Part shown: piece by piece, positions 38,244 through 46,907 of the stretch | How the letters are laid out: each line of letters opens with the position of its first letter | Numbering within the stretch: the stretch's first letter is position 1 | Assembly: GCF_002943715.1 (NCBI RefSeq) | Contig: NZ_MQUA01000014.1 | Span: 186,001-250,000, forward strand | Source of the DNA: Polaribacter filamentus | GTDB lineage: Bacteria > Bacteroidota > Bacteroidia > Flavobacteriales > Flavobacteriaceae | DNA: 64,000 nt | Reading direction: 5' to 3' | Notes under the pieces: generated by a model | Seen by the model: the letters and a program-made list of their open reading frames with translations, nothing else | The model's database searches: none | What the model was told of the DNA's origin: nothing | Position numbers and translations under genes: made by a program

Positions 38244-39122
38244 ATGAAAAAATTTATATATATATCGATCCTAATTGCTATTTGTACTGTACAAAATAGT
38301 TCAGCGCAGCAAGATCCAAATTTCACCTTGTATAACTTTAACATGAACATCATCAATCCTGCCTATGCAGGAAGTTTGGATATCAAAGAAATTAACATTG
38401 GTTACCGAAGTCAATGGGTTGGTATTAGTGAAGCCCCAAATACGCAAATCTTAAACTACACAACCCCTTTAGAAAACAATTTAGGGCTTGGGATTTCTGT
38501 TGTTAGAGATCAAGTATTTGTATTGAACGAGACAGATATTGCCTTAGATATTTCGTATAAACTAAAAATTTCTGAAACCCATGATTTATACTTTGGTGTA
38601 AAAGGAGGCGCTTCTATTATAAATATTGATTTGACCAATGCAGGTTCTAGTGTTGAAGATCCTTTGTTTGCAAGGAATGAAAGTTTTTTGAATCCACAGT
38701 TTGGAGCAGGAATGTATTTAAGACATGATGACTTTTACTTAAGTATCTCTTCTCCTAATTTTTTAAACGGAAAGAGATATGAAAAACAAGGAAACGTTCC
38801 AAGGGCAGCAGTAGACAATTTACATATGTATTATGGCTTTGGATATCATTTTGATGTTTCAGACAACCTAAGAGTCACTCCAGGAATTATGCACAGAAAT
38901 ACAGAAGGAGCTCCACCATCTACAGATATCAATGCGACTGTTAAATACAATACCATTCAAGCTGGAATGAATTATAGAATTGATGAAATGTATTCAATAT
39001 TTACCATGTTTAACATTGTAGAGAACATTCAATTTGGTACAGCTTATGACTTTACAATCTCAAAATTTAATCAAGTAAATGATAATGGATCAATGGAAAT
39101 AATGATTAAATTTCAGTTTTAA
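38244..39122 (+). CDS. PorP/SprF family T9SS-associated outer-membrane protein
   Basis: About 292 residues with a signal peptide (KKFIYISILIAICTVQNSSA) and the family start QQDPNFTLYNFNMNIINPAY followed by AGS. The rest is an outer-membrane beta-barrel pattern ending MEIMIKFQF. PorP/SprF proteins partner with T9SS type B sorting-domain adhesins, as SprF does with SprB in gliding bacteria, so the pairing with the 2646-residue adhesin 10-40 bases upstream is strong context. The frame is open to an ATG at 38211, but the ATG at 38244 gives a proper signal peptide. A possible weak terminator at 39141-39168 precedes the IS3 element. Confidence 0.92.
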   Translation: MKKFIYISILIAICTVQNSSAQQDPNFTLYNFNMNIINPAYAGSLDIKEINIGYRSQWVGISEAPNTQILNYTTPLENNLGLGISVVRDQVFVLNETDIALDISYKLKISETHDLYFGVKGGASIINIDLTNAGSSVEDPLFARNESFLNPQFGAGMYLRHDDFYLSISSPNFLNGKRYEKQGNVPRAAVDNLHMYYGFGYHFDVSDNLRVTPGIMHRNTEGAPPSTDINATVKYNTIQAGMNYRIDEMYSIFTMFNIVENIQFGTAYDFTISKFNQVNDNGSMEIMIKFQF

Positions 39123-39209
39123 ATAGAAATAGCTAATAAAAGTAGCTTTCCCATCTACGAAGGCTACTGTATTATACTGATATAGGTTGACCTTTTTTTT
39201 ATATTAATT

Positions 39210-39977
39210 TCAATTTTTACCGAAATTTAGTTTATTTTTCCGATATGACTTATACTTAATATTCGGATTCAAATGGACTTCGGCAGGTTTTCTTAAACCG
39301 AGGCTAAAAAGGGTTCTTAAATTGTTGTAAATATATACTACTTGTTTCGTGACTTCTTGAGCAATGTTAGTGTTTTTAATACAGTTTCTAAGTCCATATT
39401 CATATTTTAAAGTTCTATTAATTCGCTCTGCAATTGCATTTTCATACGGGTCATATTGTTCAGTTATACTTATCATGATGCCATTTTCTTCTGCAAAGGC
39501 TGTATATTTAGGATTACAGTATTGAGAACCTCTATCAGAATGATGTATGAGTCTTTTGTCGCGGTATTTTCTATTTTTAATAGCCATTTCCAGTGCTTCT
39601 GTGCAAAGTGATGTCTTTATATTGTTATCTAGTTTATACCCCATAATTTGCTTAGAATAAGCGTCTGTAACAATTGCTAAATAATTATGTCCATTGTCGG
39701 TTTTAATGTATGTTATATCGCTTACCCAGAGTTGTTCTGATCTATTGGGTACTTGGTCTTTAATTAGGTTTTTATATTTTCTAAATTGATGATTGCAATT
39801 TGTTGTTGTAATGTAGTTTTTGAGTTTGGGTACCAGTAAATTATGAAGTCTTAAAACGTCATAAAATTTGTCTCTTCCTATTTTAATTTCCTGATTTATA
39901 AAACCTTGTTTAAGTTCTGCATAGCGCTTAATTCCACCAGTTCTCTGTGCAACTACTTTACGATAATCTTGAATCAT
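39210..39977 (-). CDS. IS3 family transposase OrfB (DDE integrase domain)
   Basis: 255 residues from the first Met, but the frame is open further upstream, through WFYECFGISKQAFYKRLKAQ, to the -1 frameshift site at 40094-40100; the natural product is an OrfAB fusion. The integrase core has LWVSDITYIKTDNGHNYLAI (first Asp), LIHHSDRGSQY (second Asp) and YDPYENAIAERINRTLKYEY (Glu). An N-terminal HTH_21-like region precedes it. All catalytic residues are present. Confidence 0.88.
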   Translation of the reverse strand: MIQDYRKVVAQRTGGIKRYAELKQGFINQEIKIGRDKFYDVLRLHNLLVPKLKNYITTTNCNHQFRKYKNLIKDQVPNRSEQLWVSDITYIKTDNGHNYLAIVTDAYSKQIMGYKLDNNIKTSLCTEALEMAIKNRKYRDKRLIHHSDRGSQYCNPKYTAFAEENGIMISITEQYDPYENAIAERINRTLKYEYGLRNCIKNTNIAQEVTKQVVYIYNNLRTLFSLGLRKPAEVHLNPNIKYKSYRKNKLNFGKN

Positions 39978-39997
39978 TATGATAATTTTCTCATCGT

Positions 39998-40455
39998 TTA
40001 GTTGTTTGTTTTCTTGTGCTTTAAGTCTTTTGTAGAAGGCTTGTTTACTAATCCCAAAACATTCATAGAACCATTTTCTTTTAAACGGTTTTTCTTTTTT
40101 AGTGCTATCTCTTTTGCTACTATTTTGGGCAGCGACTTTTTTGATAAATCGACACCTGTAATGATCTCCATATCGGCAATAATATCTTGCTGAAAGTCTT
40201 TGATAAACTCCAATGCTTTAATACGATCTTTTAATTTTTTATTTCGTCTAGTTTACTCATTCCTGTATTTTGTTGCACTAAAGTACTATATTTTTTAATC
40301 CAATAGCCAATAGTAGTTCTAGGTATATCATATTTTTTAGAAGCGAAGTTGGTTGAGATCTGACCATTTTGAATTTGGTCAACAACGAATAATTTAAGCT
40401 CTAAAGTTACTTTTTCGTAAGTTTTTTTTCGGCAGTGTTCATTTTGTGTTTTCAT
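39998..40455 (-). pseudogene. IS3 family OrfA, frameshifted
   Basis: Two frames make up OrfA. The first, 40455 to 40231, has the HTH ISTNFASKKYDIPRTTIGYW. The second, from about 40234 to 39998, has LEFIKDFQQDIIADMEIITG, the usual leucine-zipper segment. They join if one A is added to an A6 tract (plus-strand T6, 40235-40240), giving EIKKLKDRIKALEFIKDFQ. In the second part an A-AAA-AAG heptamer (plus-strand 40094-40100) lies in the right phase for programmed -1 frameshifting into OrfB, as in other IS3 elements. Confidence 0.8.
40094..40100 (-). promoter_or_regulatory. Programmed -1 frameshift heptamer A-AAA-AAG
   Basis: In the orfA phase the codons read CTA AAA AAG, giving the canonical slippery A-AAA-AAG. 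Slipping back one base continues as KKEKPFKRKWFYECFGISKQ, the true start of OrfB. This is the expected way to make the IS3 OrfAB transposase. Confidence 0.7.
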
Positions 40456-40499
40456 AAGTGACTATAATTAAGTGTTTAATTTTTAGTCAACCTATTTCA

Positions 40500-40855
40500 G
40501 GAAAGTACATAAAACTTGGGATTATCTGGTTGACTGTAGATATAATGCTTCACCTTAATCATCATTTCTTCCTTGGAAATGTTAAAATCGTAATATGTTG
40601 ATTCATTTAAAAGTCAGAATAGAAACATCACAAATTAATGCGGAAAAATAAGGTGACTTTTTTAATTATGGTGTTAATGTAAATATAAAAAATAATAACT
40701 GGTATATTTTATTTATAAAAAGAATGATTCATAGAATAAATAGTACGTTCTGTATATGAGTAGGTTACCCCGTTTGTACGCGCACCATCAAACATTTAAA
40801 CCCTATGCGTTGTGATTAATTTTGACTATTAATGTGCAAATTTTCTCTGCATAAA
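40500..40855. other. Intergenic stretch with a possible gene scrap
   Basis: There is no intact gene. The minus strand at about 40508-40610 encodes YYDFNISKEEMMIKVKHYIY then SQPDNPKFYVLS before a stop. It looks protein-like but matches nothing I recognise. The rest is AT-rich and featureless. Confidence 0.35.
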
Positions 40856-40888
40856 AAAGGTTCCAAGACTGAATGTCTTGAAACCTTT
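40856..40888 (-). terminator. Hairpin terminator downstream of tRNA-Asn
   Basis: Stem AAAGGTT..AAGAC facing GTCTT..AACCTTT, with a T6 run on the minus strand. It is the second of two tandem hairpins after tRNA-Asn. Confidence 0.6.
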
Positions 40889-40905
40889 ACTACTTTCTTA
40901 AAAAC

Positions 40906-40933
40906 AAAAAAGCCTTAACAAATTAATGTTAAG
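40906..40933 (-). terminator. First hairpin terminator after tRNA-Asn
   Basis: Stem CTTAACA/TGTTAAG (40914-40933) followed on the minus strand by GCTTTTTTG, 10 bases past the tRNA 3' end. Confidence 0.65.
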
Positions 40934-40942
40934 ACTCGTTTT

Positions 40943-41018
40943 GCTCCCTCTCTTGGGCTCGAACCAAGGACCCTCTGATTAACAGTCAGATGCTCTAACC
41001 AACTGAGCTAAGAAGGAG
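40943..41018 (-). tRNA. tRNA-Asn (anticodon GTT)
   Basis: A 76-base tRNA read on the minus strand: acceptor CTCCTTC/GAGGGAG, D-arm with TAGCTCAGTTGGTTAGAGCA, anticodon arm TCTGA-CTGTTAA-TCAGA (anticodon GTT), and T-loop GGTTCGAGCCC. CCA is not encoded. Confidence 0.94.
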
Positions 41019-41153
41019 TTTGCCACACAAATTTTTATGGTTTGTGTTTAGCGAGTGCAAATATAAATTTTTTTGGAACATTGCCAAATACTTTTTAAAC
41101 TTTTTTCAATAAAATTTTAATAATTATAAATAAGTCCTTATTACTAAAATTCG

Positions 41154-41161
41154 TATTTTTG
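41154..41161 (+). promoter_or_regulatory. Putative -7 box for sucA
   Basis: TATTTTTG fits TAnnTTTG and lies 39 bases before the sucA ATG. No TTG is obvious at -33. Confidence 0.45.
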
Positions 41162-41200
41162 TCCGAATAATATGCTTCTAATAGAAGCGCAAACTATTAT

Positions 41201-43933
41201 ATGGACAAATTTTCGTTCTTAAACGCAGCACATACTGGCTTCATAGCCGATTTATACGATCAGTATCTCATACATCCAGATTCGGTAGAACCAAGTTGGA
41301 GGAGTTTTTTTCAAGGATATGATTTAGCAAATGAAAAATATTCTTTAAAAGAAGAAGACGATTCTATAGAAATTCCGCAAGAAGTTAAAAAGGAATTTTT
41401 AGTGGTAGATCTTATAAATGGATACAGAACTCGTGGTCATTTGTTTACTAAAACAAATCCGGTAAGAGAAAGAAGACAATATTATCCAAGTTTAGATCTC
41501 GAAAACTTTGGCTTGTCTGAAGCAGATCTAGACAAAGAATTTTCTGCTGGTGATGTTTTAGGCCTTGGTAGAGTTAAACTTTCTGACATCATTACTCATT
41601 TACAAAGCATTTATTGCGACTCTATTGGAGTTGAATATATGTATATGCGTAATCCTGAAAAATTGAAATGGTGGCAAAATCGTTTGAATGAAAACGACAA
41701 CCATCCAAAATATAATTCGGAAGCCAAAATATATATTTTAGGAAAGCTAAATCAAGCCGTTACTTTTGAGAGTTTTTTACAAACGAAATACGTAGGTCAA
41801 AAGCGATTTTCATTAGAAGGCGGAGAAACATTAATTCCTGGAATTAGTGTGATGCTAAGAGATGCTGCAGAAAAATTTGGTGTTAAAGAATGTGTTTTAG
41901 CAATGGCACATAGAGGTCGTTTAAATACATTGGTAAATATATTTAAGAAATCAGTAAGAGATCTTTTTAGCGAATTTGAAGGAAAAGATTTTGAAGATGA
42001 AGATATAGATGGTGATGTAAAATATCACTTAGGTTTAACGTTAAGTAAAACCTACAGAAATGGCGCTAAGATTAAAATGAATTTAGTTCCAAATCCGTCA
42101 CATTTAGAGGCTGTTGCTGCTGTTGCAGAAGGAATTGCGAGAGCAAAAATCGACAGAAAATACAATGGCGACTCTAGTAAAATATTACCGATAATAATTC
42201 ATGGAGATGCCGCAATTGCAGGGCAAGGTATTGCTTATGAAATAGTTCAAATGGCGAAATTAAATGGTTATAAGACAGGAGGAACTATCCATATTGTTGT
42301 AAATAATCAAATAGGATTTACTACGAATTATTTAGATGCACGCTCAAGCACCTATTGTACAGACGTTGCTAAAGTTACGTTGTCACCAGTTTTACACGTA
42401 AATGCGGATGATACAGAAGCGGTTTGTCATGCAATGGAAATGGCGTTAGAGTTTAGAATGAAGTTTAAAACTGATGTTTTTATTGACTTATTAGGATATA
42501 GAAAATACGGTCATAATGAAGGCGATGAACCTCGTTTTACACAACCAAAATTATACAAAGCAATTGCAAAACATAAAAATCCGAAAGATATTTATGCAGA
42601 AAAATTACTTTTAGAAGGTACTATAACAGATTCTCATGTAGATGAAATTACTGCTGAATTTAAGGACATGTTAGAAGTTGAATTTGATGAAGCTAAGAAA
42701 GTAGAAAAATCAAAAGTTAGCGAGTTTATGCAATCTACTTGGAAAGGCTATGAACGCCAGCAGCTAGATGCAATGATGCTTGCTGAAGATACAAAATACG
42801 ATCTTGATAAATTAAAAAATATAGCAAAAGTAGTTTCCACAGTTCCTAAAGACGCAAAATTTGTAAAAAAAGCAGAACGTATTTTAGAAGGTAGAGCTAA
42901 AATGACTTTTGAAACCAATCAACTAGATTGGGGTATGGCAGAGAATTTGGCGTACGGCTCTTTAATGGAAGAGGGTTTTAATATTCGTATTTCTGGACAA
43001 GATGTAGAAAGAGGAACCTTTTCTCACAGACATGCTATTTTACGTGATGAGGTTACTGAAGAAAGAATCAATTTATTAAATACAAACCCCCATAATAAAG
43101 GACAAATGACGATTTACAATTCGTTATTGTCTGAATACGGTGTACTTGGTTTTGATTATGGATATGCAATGGCAAACCCGAATACATTAACAATTTGGGA
43201 AGCACAATTTGGAGATTTTTCGAACGGAGCTCAAATTATGTTTGACCAGTATATTTCTGCTGCAGAAGATAAATGGAAATTGCAAAACGGAATTGTAGTT
43301 TTATTACCTCACGGGTATGAAGGGCAAGGTTCTGAGCATTCATCGGCAAGAATAGAGCGTTATTTACAATTATGTGCAATAGACAATATGACGCTTGCAA
43401 ATTGCACAACGCCTGCAAACTTGTATCATTTATTGCGTCGTCAAATGAAACGTAATTATAGAAAACCTTTGATCGTTTTTACACCAAAGAGTTTATTACG
43501 TCATGCAAAAGTAATTAGTACTATTGAAGATTTAGCAACAGGTGAATTCCAAGAAGTTATAGACGATACCCTGCAGCCAGATGGCGTTACAAAACTAGTT
43601 TTTTGTATGGGTAAATTTTATTATGATTTATTAGCAGAAAGAGAAGAATTACAAAGAGAAGATATTGCTTTGGTAAGAATTGAGCAATTATTCCCTTTAC
43701 ATTTAGAAAAAATTCAAAAAGTAATAGATAGATATCCAAATGTTACAGAATATATTTGGGCACAAGAAGAACCAAGAAATATGGGAGCTTGGAGTTTTAT
43801 GCTACAGCGTTTTGAGTTGGTAAAATTAACGGTTCGTTCTCGTAAATATTATGCAGTTCCTGCCGCAGGCTCTAGCACAAGATTTAAAAAACGTCATAGA
43901 GCTGTGATAGATAGTGTTTTTATTGATGAGTAA
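41201..43933 (+). CDS. sucA: 2-oxoglutarate dehydrogenase E1 component
   Basis: A 910-residue thiamine-diphosphate enzyme that decarboxylates 2-oxoglutarate and passes succinyl groups to the lipoyl E2, in the TCA cycle. The N-terminal SFLNAAHTGFIADLYDQYLI is the E2-binding segment. ThDP and substrate-site blocks include LAMAHRGRLNTLVN, IHGDAAIAGQGIAYE, VNNQIGFTT and GYRKYGHNEGDEPRFTQP. The transketolase-like half has ISGQDVERGTFSHRHAIL and LLPHGYEGQGSEHSSARIER. The length is standard. It is followed after 131 bases (with a hairpin) by sucB, which supplies E2. Confidence 0.96.
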   Translation: MDKFSFLNAAHTGFIADLYDQYLIHPDSVEPSWRSFFQGYDLANEKYSLKEEDDSIEIPQEVKKEFLVVDLINGYRTRGHLFTKTNPVRERRQYYPSLDLENFGLSEADLDKEFSAGDVLGLGRVKLSDIITHLQSIYCDSIGVEYMYMRNPEKLKWWQNRLNENDNHPKYNSEAKIYILGKLNQAVTFESFLQTKYVGQKRFSLEGGETLIPGISVMLRDAAEKFGVKECVLAMAHRGRLNTLVNIFKKSVRDLFSEFEGKDFEDEDIDGDVKYHLGLTLSKTYRNGAKIKMNLVPNPSHLEAVAAVAEGIARAKIDRKYNGDSSKILPIIIHGDAAIAGQGIAYEIVQMAKLNGYKTGGTIHIVVNNQIGFTTNYLDARSSTYCTDVAKVTLSPVLHVNADDTEAVCHAMEMALEFRMKFKTDVFIDLLGYRKYGHNEGDEPRFTQPKLYKAIAKHKNPKDIYAEKLLLEGTITDSHVDEITAEFKDMLEVEFDEAKKVEKSKVSEFMQSTWKGYERQQLDAMMLAEDTKYDLDKLKNIAKVVSTVPKDAKFVKKAERILEGRAKMTFETNQLDWGMAENLAYGSLMEEGFNIRISGQDVERGTFSHRHAILRDEVTEERINLLNTNPHNKGQMTIYNSLLSEYGVLGFDYGYAMANPNTLTIWEAQFGDFSNGAQIMFDQYISAAEDKWKLQNGIVVLLPHGYEGQGSEHSSARIERYLQLCAIDNMTLANCTTPANLYHLLRRQMKRNYRKPLIVFTPKSLLRHAKVISTIEDLATGEFQEVIDDTLQPDGVTKLVFCMGKFYYDLLAEREELQREDIALVRIEQLFPLHLEKIQKVIDRYPNVTEYIWAQEEPRNMGAWSFMLQRFELVKLTVRSRKYYAVPAAGSSTRFKKRHRAVIDSVFIDE

Positions 43934-43941
43934 GTAGCGTT

Positions 43942-43971
43942 AAGGATTGAAACGGCATCCTTTTTGTTTTT
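43942..43971 (+). terminator. Weak hairpin between sucA and sucB
   Basis: Stem AAGGAT/ATCCTT with a 9-base loop and a T-rich tail. It could attenuate rather than end transcription, since sucB needs to be expressed with sucA. Confidence 0.5.
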
Positions 43972-44064
43972 GATTGAAAAGAAAAAATAAAAAGATACAG
44001 AGTAAAGCCTGTTAAAACGCCCAAATAATAAAAAGAATTTTAGATTAAAAAAAATATAGAACTG

Positions 44065-45270
44065 ATGATTTTAGAAATGAAAGTTCCTTCTCCAGGAGAA
44101 TCAATTACAGAAGTAGAAATTGCAACTTGGTTAGTTGAGGATGGAGATTATGTTGAAAAAGATCAACCAATTGCAGAACTAGATTCTGACAAAGCAACGT
44201 TAGAATTACCTGCTGAAGAAAGTGGAATTATCACTTTAAAAGCAGAAGAAGGTGACGCTGTTGCTGTAGGTGCGGTTGTTTGCTTAATTGATACAAGCGC
44301 TGCAAGACCAGAAGGTGATGCGCCAAAAGCGGAAGTAAAAAAAGAAGAAAAGAAAGTTGAAGTTAAGGAAACACCAAAGGCGGAAACGTATGCAACCGGA
44401 ACAGCTTCTCCCGCCGCTAAAAAAGTATTAGCAGAAAAAGGAATTGAAACATCAGCAATTAAAGGAACAGGGAAAGATGGTAGAATAACTAAAGACGATG
44501 CTGTAAACGCAGTACCTTCTATGGGAACTCAGCCTGCGAACGGTTCTAGAAATACAGAACGCAAAAAAATGTCTATGTTGCGCAGAAAAGTTGCGGAACG
44601 TTTAGTCGCTGTAAAAAACGAAACGGCAATGTTAACTACTTTTAACGAAGTAAATATGCAGCCAATTTTTGATTTACGCACGGAGTACAAGGAAGCATTT
44701 AAAGCAAAACACAATGTAGGTTTAGGTTTTATGTCTTTCTTTACATTAGCAGTTGTGAGAGCATTAAAAATGTATCCTGATGTAAACTCCATGATTGATG
44801 GAGATTTTCAAATAAGTAATGACTTTCAAGATATTTCTATTGCAGTTTCTGGTCCTAAAGGATTAATGGTTCCTGTTATTAGAAATGCTGAAAACCTATC
44901 TTTTAGAGGTGTAGAAAGTGAAGTAAAACGTTTGGCTTTAAGAGCTAGAGACGGACAAATAACAATTGATGAAATGACAGGTGGAACTTTTACGATTACC
45001 AATGGTGGTGTATTTAGTTCTATGTTGTCAACACCAATTTTAAATCCTCCTCAAAGCGGAATTTTAGGGATGCACAATATTGTAAACAGACCAATGGCAG
45101 TTGATGGGCAAGTTGTAATTCAGCCAATAATGTATGTTGCGCTGTCTTATGATCACAGAATTGTTGATGGTAGAGAATCTGTTGGTTTCTTAGTTGCGGT
45201 TAAAGAAGCATTAGAAAATCCTATGGAATTATTGATGGATAACAATCCAGAAAAAGCATTAGAAATGTAG
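44065..45270 (+). CDS. sucB: Dihydrolipoyllysine succinyltransferase (E2 of 2-oxoglutarate dehydrogenase)
   Basis: A 401-residue E2. The N-terminal lipoyl domain has the lipoylated Lys in [13 protein letters not shown] (about residue 43). A charged Ala/Glu/Lys-rich linker follows, then the peripheral-subunit-binding domain ([35 protein letters not shown], about 115-155). The catalytic acyltransferase domain from about 175 ends in the active-site motif [16 protein letters not shown]. It transfers succinyl from E1 to CoA. It follows sucA and ends before a strong terminator. Confidence 0.96.
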   Translation: MILEMKVPSPGESITEVEIATWLVEDGDYVEKDQPIAELDSDKATLELPAEESGIITLKAEEGDAVAVGAVVCLIDTSAARPEGDAPKAEVKKEEKKVEVKETPKAETYATGTASPAAKKVLAEKGIETSAIKGTGKDGRITKDDAVNAVPSMGTQPANGSRNTERKKMSMLRRKVAERLVAVKNETAMLTTFNEVNMQPIFDLRTEYKEAFKAKHNVGLGFMSFFTLAVVRALKMYPDVNSMIDGDFQISNDFQDISIAVSGPKGLMVPVIRNAENLSFRGVESEVKRLALRARDGQITIDEMTGGTFTITNGGVFSSMLSTPILNPPQSGILGMHNIVNRPMAVDGQVVIQPIMYVALSYDHRIVDGRESVGFLVAVKEALENPMELLMDNNPEKALEM

Positions 45271-45303
45271 TTTCTTTTTAGAAACAAGACTTTTTAAATA
45301 TAA

Positions 45304-45335
45304 AAATCTTGAGCTTTTGCTCGGGATTTTTTTTT
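45304..45335 (+). terminator. Terminator of sucA-sucB
   Basis: Stem AAATCTTGAGC/GCTCGGGATTT (one wobble) with a TTTT loop and a T9-10 tail, 33 bases past sucB. Confidence 0.85.
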
Positions 45336-45412
45336 GTTTGATAATTAGATTTGCTTCTAGTGTTTTAAAAATATAACTTGGCTACTTTCATATTCAGAAA
45401 ATTAGTTACAAA

Positions 45413-45991
45413 ATGGATACTCAATTCAAAAATATACATAAAGTTATTTCTACTTATATTGATATTAGTGACGAAGAATGGGCTCGTTATTCCTTGATGT
45501 TAGAAGTAAAAGAAATTAAGAAAAAGAGCATTATTCTTAGTGAAGGTATCATTTGTAGAGAGGTTTTTTTTATAAATAAGGGATTGTTGAGAATATTTTT
45601 TGTGGATAATAACGGAGAAGAGAAAATGTTTCATTTTGCATTAGAAAAAACCTTTGCCACAGATTACAAAAGTTTTTTAAAGGAAATACTGTCAAATTAT
45701 TCAATTCAGGCGATGGAAGACACGCAGGTTCTTGTTATGTCGCTTGATATGATTTTGGGTGGTTACAAAATGATTACAAACGGCGAAAAGTTGGGAAGAC
45801 TTTTAGCAGAAGATTATTTCTTTATGTTTAATGATAAAATTCAGGCGATGTATACACAAAATCCTCTTGAGCGTTACAATGACTTAACCAGCAGTTTTCC
45901 TAAAATATTTCAACGAGTACCACAACATGTAATTGCTTCGTATTTAAATATTAGTTCGGTTCATTTAAGCCGCTTAATTAACGCATCTTAA
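45413..45991 (+). CDS. Crp/Fnr family transcriptional regulator
   Basis: A 192-residue protein. The N-terminal cyclic-nucleotide-binding-like fold is at about 30-120 (KSIILSEGIICREVFFINKG, LLRIFFVDNNGEEKMFHFAL). A long helix precedes a short C-terminal HTH (IFQRVPQHVIASYLNISSVH, then LSRLIN). There are no Cys residues fit for an FeS cluster, so it is not a true Fnr. The length fits the many Flavobacteriia members of this type. It stands 97 bases upstream of an SDR-ALDH operon on the same strand and may control it; that is inference from position. Confidence 0.85.
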   Translation: MDTQFKNIHKVISTYIDISDEEWARYSLMLEVKEIKKKSIILSEGIICREVFFINKGLLRIFFVDNNGEEKMFHFALEKTFATDYKSFLKEILSNYSIQAMEDTQVLVMSLDMILGGYKMITNGEKLGRLLAEDYFFMFNDKIQAMYTQNPLERYNDLTSSFPKIFQRVPQHVIASYLNISSVHLSRLINAS

Positions 45992-46087
45992 TAGCTTTAA
46001 TTGAAACTGATAACATTTGTTATCGTTAAAATTTTGTTTCTGCCTTATTTTTACGTTTATTACTAATGAGATTCAAAATTTTCTGAT

Positions 46088-46897
46088 ATGATACAAATGA
46101 AGGGTAAAACAGTTTTAATAACTGGCGGAGCGTTGGGTATTGGTAAAATCATGGCTCGTTTGTTATTAGAGCGTGAAGCAAAAGTAATTATTTGGGATAT
46201 TGATCAATCAAAAATGGATAAAACGATGGATGAATTTTCTAGCAGAGGTGATGTGGTTGGATATATTGTGGATGTTTCGGATATCAATCAAATTGAAAAA
46301 ACAGCCCAACAAGTAAAACAGGAAGTAGGCATTGTTGACGTACTTATAAATAATGCAGGTATTGTTGTAGGAAAATATTTTCATGAACACACTACGTTAG
46401 ATATCTTAAAAACAATGGAGATAAATGCAAATGCCCCGATGTTTATCACCAAGGAATTTTTGAATGATATGCTCAACCAAAATTCTGGACATATTTGTAA
46501 TATAGCATCTTCCGGCGGATTAATTTCAAACCCAAAAATGTCTGTGTATGCAGCAAGTAAATGGTCATTAATTGGCTGGTCTGATAGTTTGCGTATAGAA
46601 ATGAAACAGCTAAAAAAGAACGTTCATGTAACCACCATAATGCCATATTATATCAATACAGGAATGTTTGATGGTGTAAAATCAAAAATACCAATCCTCG
46701 AACAAGAAGTTGCAGCACTTACAATCATAAAATCCATAGAGCAAAAGAAGCGAATGGTAACTATTCCTGGTTATATATACAGGCTTACAAAACTAGGTCA
46801 GGGGTTTATGTCGATAGATGTTTTTGATTGGTTTGCAGGAACGGTATTAGGTATTTATAAAACGATGGAGCATTTTATTGGGCATAAAAAGTCATAA
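46088..46897 (+). CDS. Short-chain dehydrogenase/reductase (SDR)
   Basis: A 269-residue NAD(P)-dependent oxidoreductase of the classical SDR type. The cofactor motif is TGGALGIG (about 12-19), then NNAG (near 88), the catalytic Ser in NIASSGGLIS (near 140), and YAASKWSL with Tyr and Lys near 155-159. The C-terminal part is hydrophobic (FMSIDVFDWFAG), like the retinol-dehydrogenase/DHRS branch that works on lipophilic alcohols near membranes. The aldehyde dehydrogenase gene starts 10 bases downstream, suggesting an alcohol-aldehyde-acid pathway for long-chain substrates. Confidence 0.88.
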   Translation: MIQMKGKTVLITGGALGIGKIMARLLLEREAKVIIWDIDQSKMDKTMDEFSSRGDVVGYIVDVSDINQIEKTAQQVKQEVGIVDVLINNAGIVVGKYFHEHTTLDILKTMEINANAPMFITKEFLNDMLNQNSGHICNIASSGGLISNPKMSVYAASKWSLIGWSDSLRIEMKQLKKNVHVTTIMPYYINTGMFDGVKSKIPILEQEVAALTIIKSIEQKKRMVTIPGYIYRLTKLGQGFMSIDVFDWFAGTVLGIYKTMEHFIGHKKS

Positions 46898-46907
46898 AAA
46901 AAGATTA

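Larger units (their letters stand above)
39178..40499 (-). mobile_element. IS3-family insertion sequence
   Basis: Ends TGATATAGGTTGAC (39178) and its imperfect inverse GTCAACCTATTTCA (to 40499) bracket orfA and orfB on the minus strand, 1322 bp in all. The TG...CA ends fit the IS3 family. No target duplication is visible. orfA carries a one-base frameshift (see its entry), so the copy may be dead or mis-sequenced. It lies just past the PorP/SprF gene. Confidence 0.88.

Noticed and set aside
40760..40830. Another IS982 end (ACCCCGTTTGTACG, CCTATGCGTTGTG)
   Set aside because: Only partial similarity to ACCCGTTGTGCAT, with no inverted partner or transposase text.
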